Part shown: piece by piece, positions 15,001-15,436 of the stretch
Position numbering within the stretch: the stretch's first letter is position 1
How the letters are laid out: the number at the start of each line of letters is the position of its first letter
Assembly (NCBI GenBank): GCA_963590405.1
Contig: CAVAPE010000058.1
Location: forward strand, 1 to 15,436
Direction of reading: 5' to 3'
Length of the DNA stretch: 15,436 nt
Origin: Limisoma sp963590405
GTDB lineage: Bacteria > Bacteroidota > Bacteroidia > Bacteroidales > Muribaculaceae
Translations under genes and position numbers: made by a program
The notes under the pieces: model-generated
What the model was told of the DNA's origin: nothing
Database searches by the model: none
Seen by the model: the letters and a program-made list of their open reading frames with translations, nothing else

Positions 15001-15436
15001 CCTGCTGCTGGAGAGTAAGGTTGGATTGTATAACCTTTATATAGGTAGCCTTTCTTGTAGAGTTGTTGCAACAGCCACCACACTGATTCCATGTAGCGGT
15101 TGTCGTAGGTGATATAAGGATCTTTGGTGTCAACCCAATAACCCATCTTGTGGGTAAGGTCTTCCCATTCCTTGGTGTATTTCATCACCTCTCGGCGGCA
15201 TGCAGTGTTGTAGTCGTCGACAGAAATCTTCTTGCCGATGTCCTCTTTGGTGATGCCAAGTGATTTTTCCACACCGAGTTCCACAGGAAGTCCGTGGGTG
15301 TCCCATCCGGCTTTGCGCTTCACATGGAAACCCTTCATCGTTTTGTAGCGGCAGAACAAGTCCTTAATGGTGCGAGCCATTACGTGGTGAATGCCTCGCA
15401 TACCATTTGCCGAAGGCGGTCCTTCATAAAAAACAA
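12066..15436 (-). CDS. ileS: isoleucyl-tRNA synthetase (5' end beyond the window)
   Basis: IleRS charges tRNA-Ile with isoleucine and edits misactivated valine. The frame is open to the right edge: upstream of the internal Met codon at 15401 it continues as VFYEGPPSANG, so the start lies outside and about 45-50 residues are missing. The visible 1123 residues include the class I signature (PPSANG...GIHH, GIHH at 15384-15395), WDTHGLPVE, the CP1 editing domain (TTTPWTLPSNTAL; GTGIVHIAPTFGADDAFV), WFDSGSMPYAQ, KMSKR at 13419-13433 and a C-terminal anticodon-binding region. Sequence style and length fit the eukaryote-like type 2 enzyme, a class often insensitive to mupirocin (family inference). 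Arg replaces the Pro I recall in the usual ANGMPGIHH block. It heads the minus-strand gene run; its promoter is off-window. Confidence 0.95.
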   Translation of the reverse strand, partial: VFYEGPPSANGMRGIHHVMARTIKDLFCRYKTMKGFHVKRKAGWDTHGLPVELGVEKSLGITKEDIGKKISVDDYNTACRREVMKYTKEWEDLTHKMGYWVDTKDPYITYDNRYMESVWWLLQQLYKKGYLYKGYTIQPYSPAAGTGLSSHELNQPGCYRDVKDTTCVAQFRIKNPRPEMEQWGTPVFLAWTTTPWTLPSNTALCVGPKIEYVAVQSYNAYNGEKITAIVAKPLLYHHFNQKAEGIALEDYKAGDKLVPFKVVAEYKGPDLVGMEYEQLFPWVKPVEMDEDGNFKDASAKAFRVISGDYVTTEDGTGIVHIAPTFGADDAFVARAAGIPSLFMINKKGETRPMVDLTGKFYMLDELDPKFVEECVDVDVYKNYQGAWVKNAYDPQFNVGGKYDEKAAAAAENLDIRLCMEMKQVGKVFKIEKHVHNYPHCWRTDKPVLYYPLDSWFIRTTASRDRLIELNNTINWKPQSTGSGRFGKWLENLNDWNLSRSRYWGTPLPIWRTEDGDEEKCIGSVEELYNEIEKAVAAGVMQSNPYKDKGFVPGDYSAENYNKIDLHRPYVDDIKLVASNGKPMRRELDLIDVWFDSGSMPYAQIHYPFENKEAFDNRELYPADFIAEGVDQTRGWFFTLHAIAGMVFDTKAYKSVISNGLVLDKNGNKMSKRLGNAVDPFGAIEKYGTDPLRWYMISNSSPWDNLKFDTAGVEEVSRKFFGTLYNTYSFFALYANVDGFDNSAAQIPVEKRPEIDRWIISLLNSLIKEVETDLDDYEPTKAARAISDFVGDNLSNWYVRLNRKRFWGGEMNDDKLSAYQTLFTCLKTVALLVAPVAPFFADRLYTDLTAATTGETTSVHLADFPTVDETVIDKTLETEMKMAQDITSMVLALRRKANLKVRQPLAMIMVPVMNEAQKASIEAMSALIKNEVNVKEIKFVNNEEGVLVKKVKPDFKKLGPKYGKIMKLLAAQITSMSQKDIIEFEKQGSFTFNINGEDATVELTDVEVISEDIPGWLVANEGSLTVALDITVSDELRREGIARELVNRIQNIRKNSGFEITDKIDVVITPNAATDEAVKEYSDYIAHQVLAESITIADIAEADRSQLDMDEYPDLFASVKIHK

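Overview
The window looks like chromosomal DNA from a member of the Bacteroidales (Bacteroides/Prevotella/Muribaculaceae type). The support is the family content: BspA-like LRR_5 proteins, C-terminal tails resembling type IX secretion sorting domains, a FISUMP-domain surface protein and DUF4296. RodA is long, DksA has lost most of its zinc cysteines, promoters resemble TAnnTTTG -7 elements, and starts lack clear Shine-Dalgarno sequences. The genus cannot be settled by eye.

Left part (1-7802, + strand) is an accessory, surface-oriented region. It opens with an AT-rich leader and a very large BspA-like gene (176-4086): signal peptide, leucine-rich repeats, one degenerate plus five well-conserved Ig-like repeats of about 120 residues, and a sorting-type tail. 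The reading frame is broken by an apparent single-base loss near 690-692, so it reads as two overlapping ORFs. A strong intrinsic terminator follows at 4123-4157. Next is an AT-rich spacer, then an intact gene without a signal peptide that joins Sel1-like repeats to a long LRR_5 array (4384-6324). A Bacteroidetes-type promoter overlapping its 3' end appears to drive two exported proteins: a 111-residue protein that is essentially a signal peptide plus an orphan sorting-type tail (6366-6701), and an Fn3-like/FISUMP protein (6747-7802).

Right part (7812-15436, - strand) is a tightly packed run read right to left: ileS (5' end beyond the window), a dksA/traR-family regulator, lspA, a DUF4296 lipoprotein, a 105-residue unknown, rodA (GTG start) and a maltose/galactoside O-acetyltransferase gene. 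Most gaps are 1-16 nt and the widest is about 39 nt, so these are probably co-transcribed. The set links translation (IleRS), transcription control (DksA-like), lipoprotein maturation (LspA) with a lipoprotein substrate beside it, and cell elongation (RodA). The last gene converges on the FISUMP gene with only 9 nt between stop codons.

I do not see a CRISPR array, transposase, phage gene, tRNA or rRNA. No unmistakable new system stands out. The items most worth a second look are the frameshifted giant BspA-like gene, the cytoplasmic Sel1-LRR fusion and the orphan sorting-tail protein.
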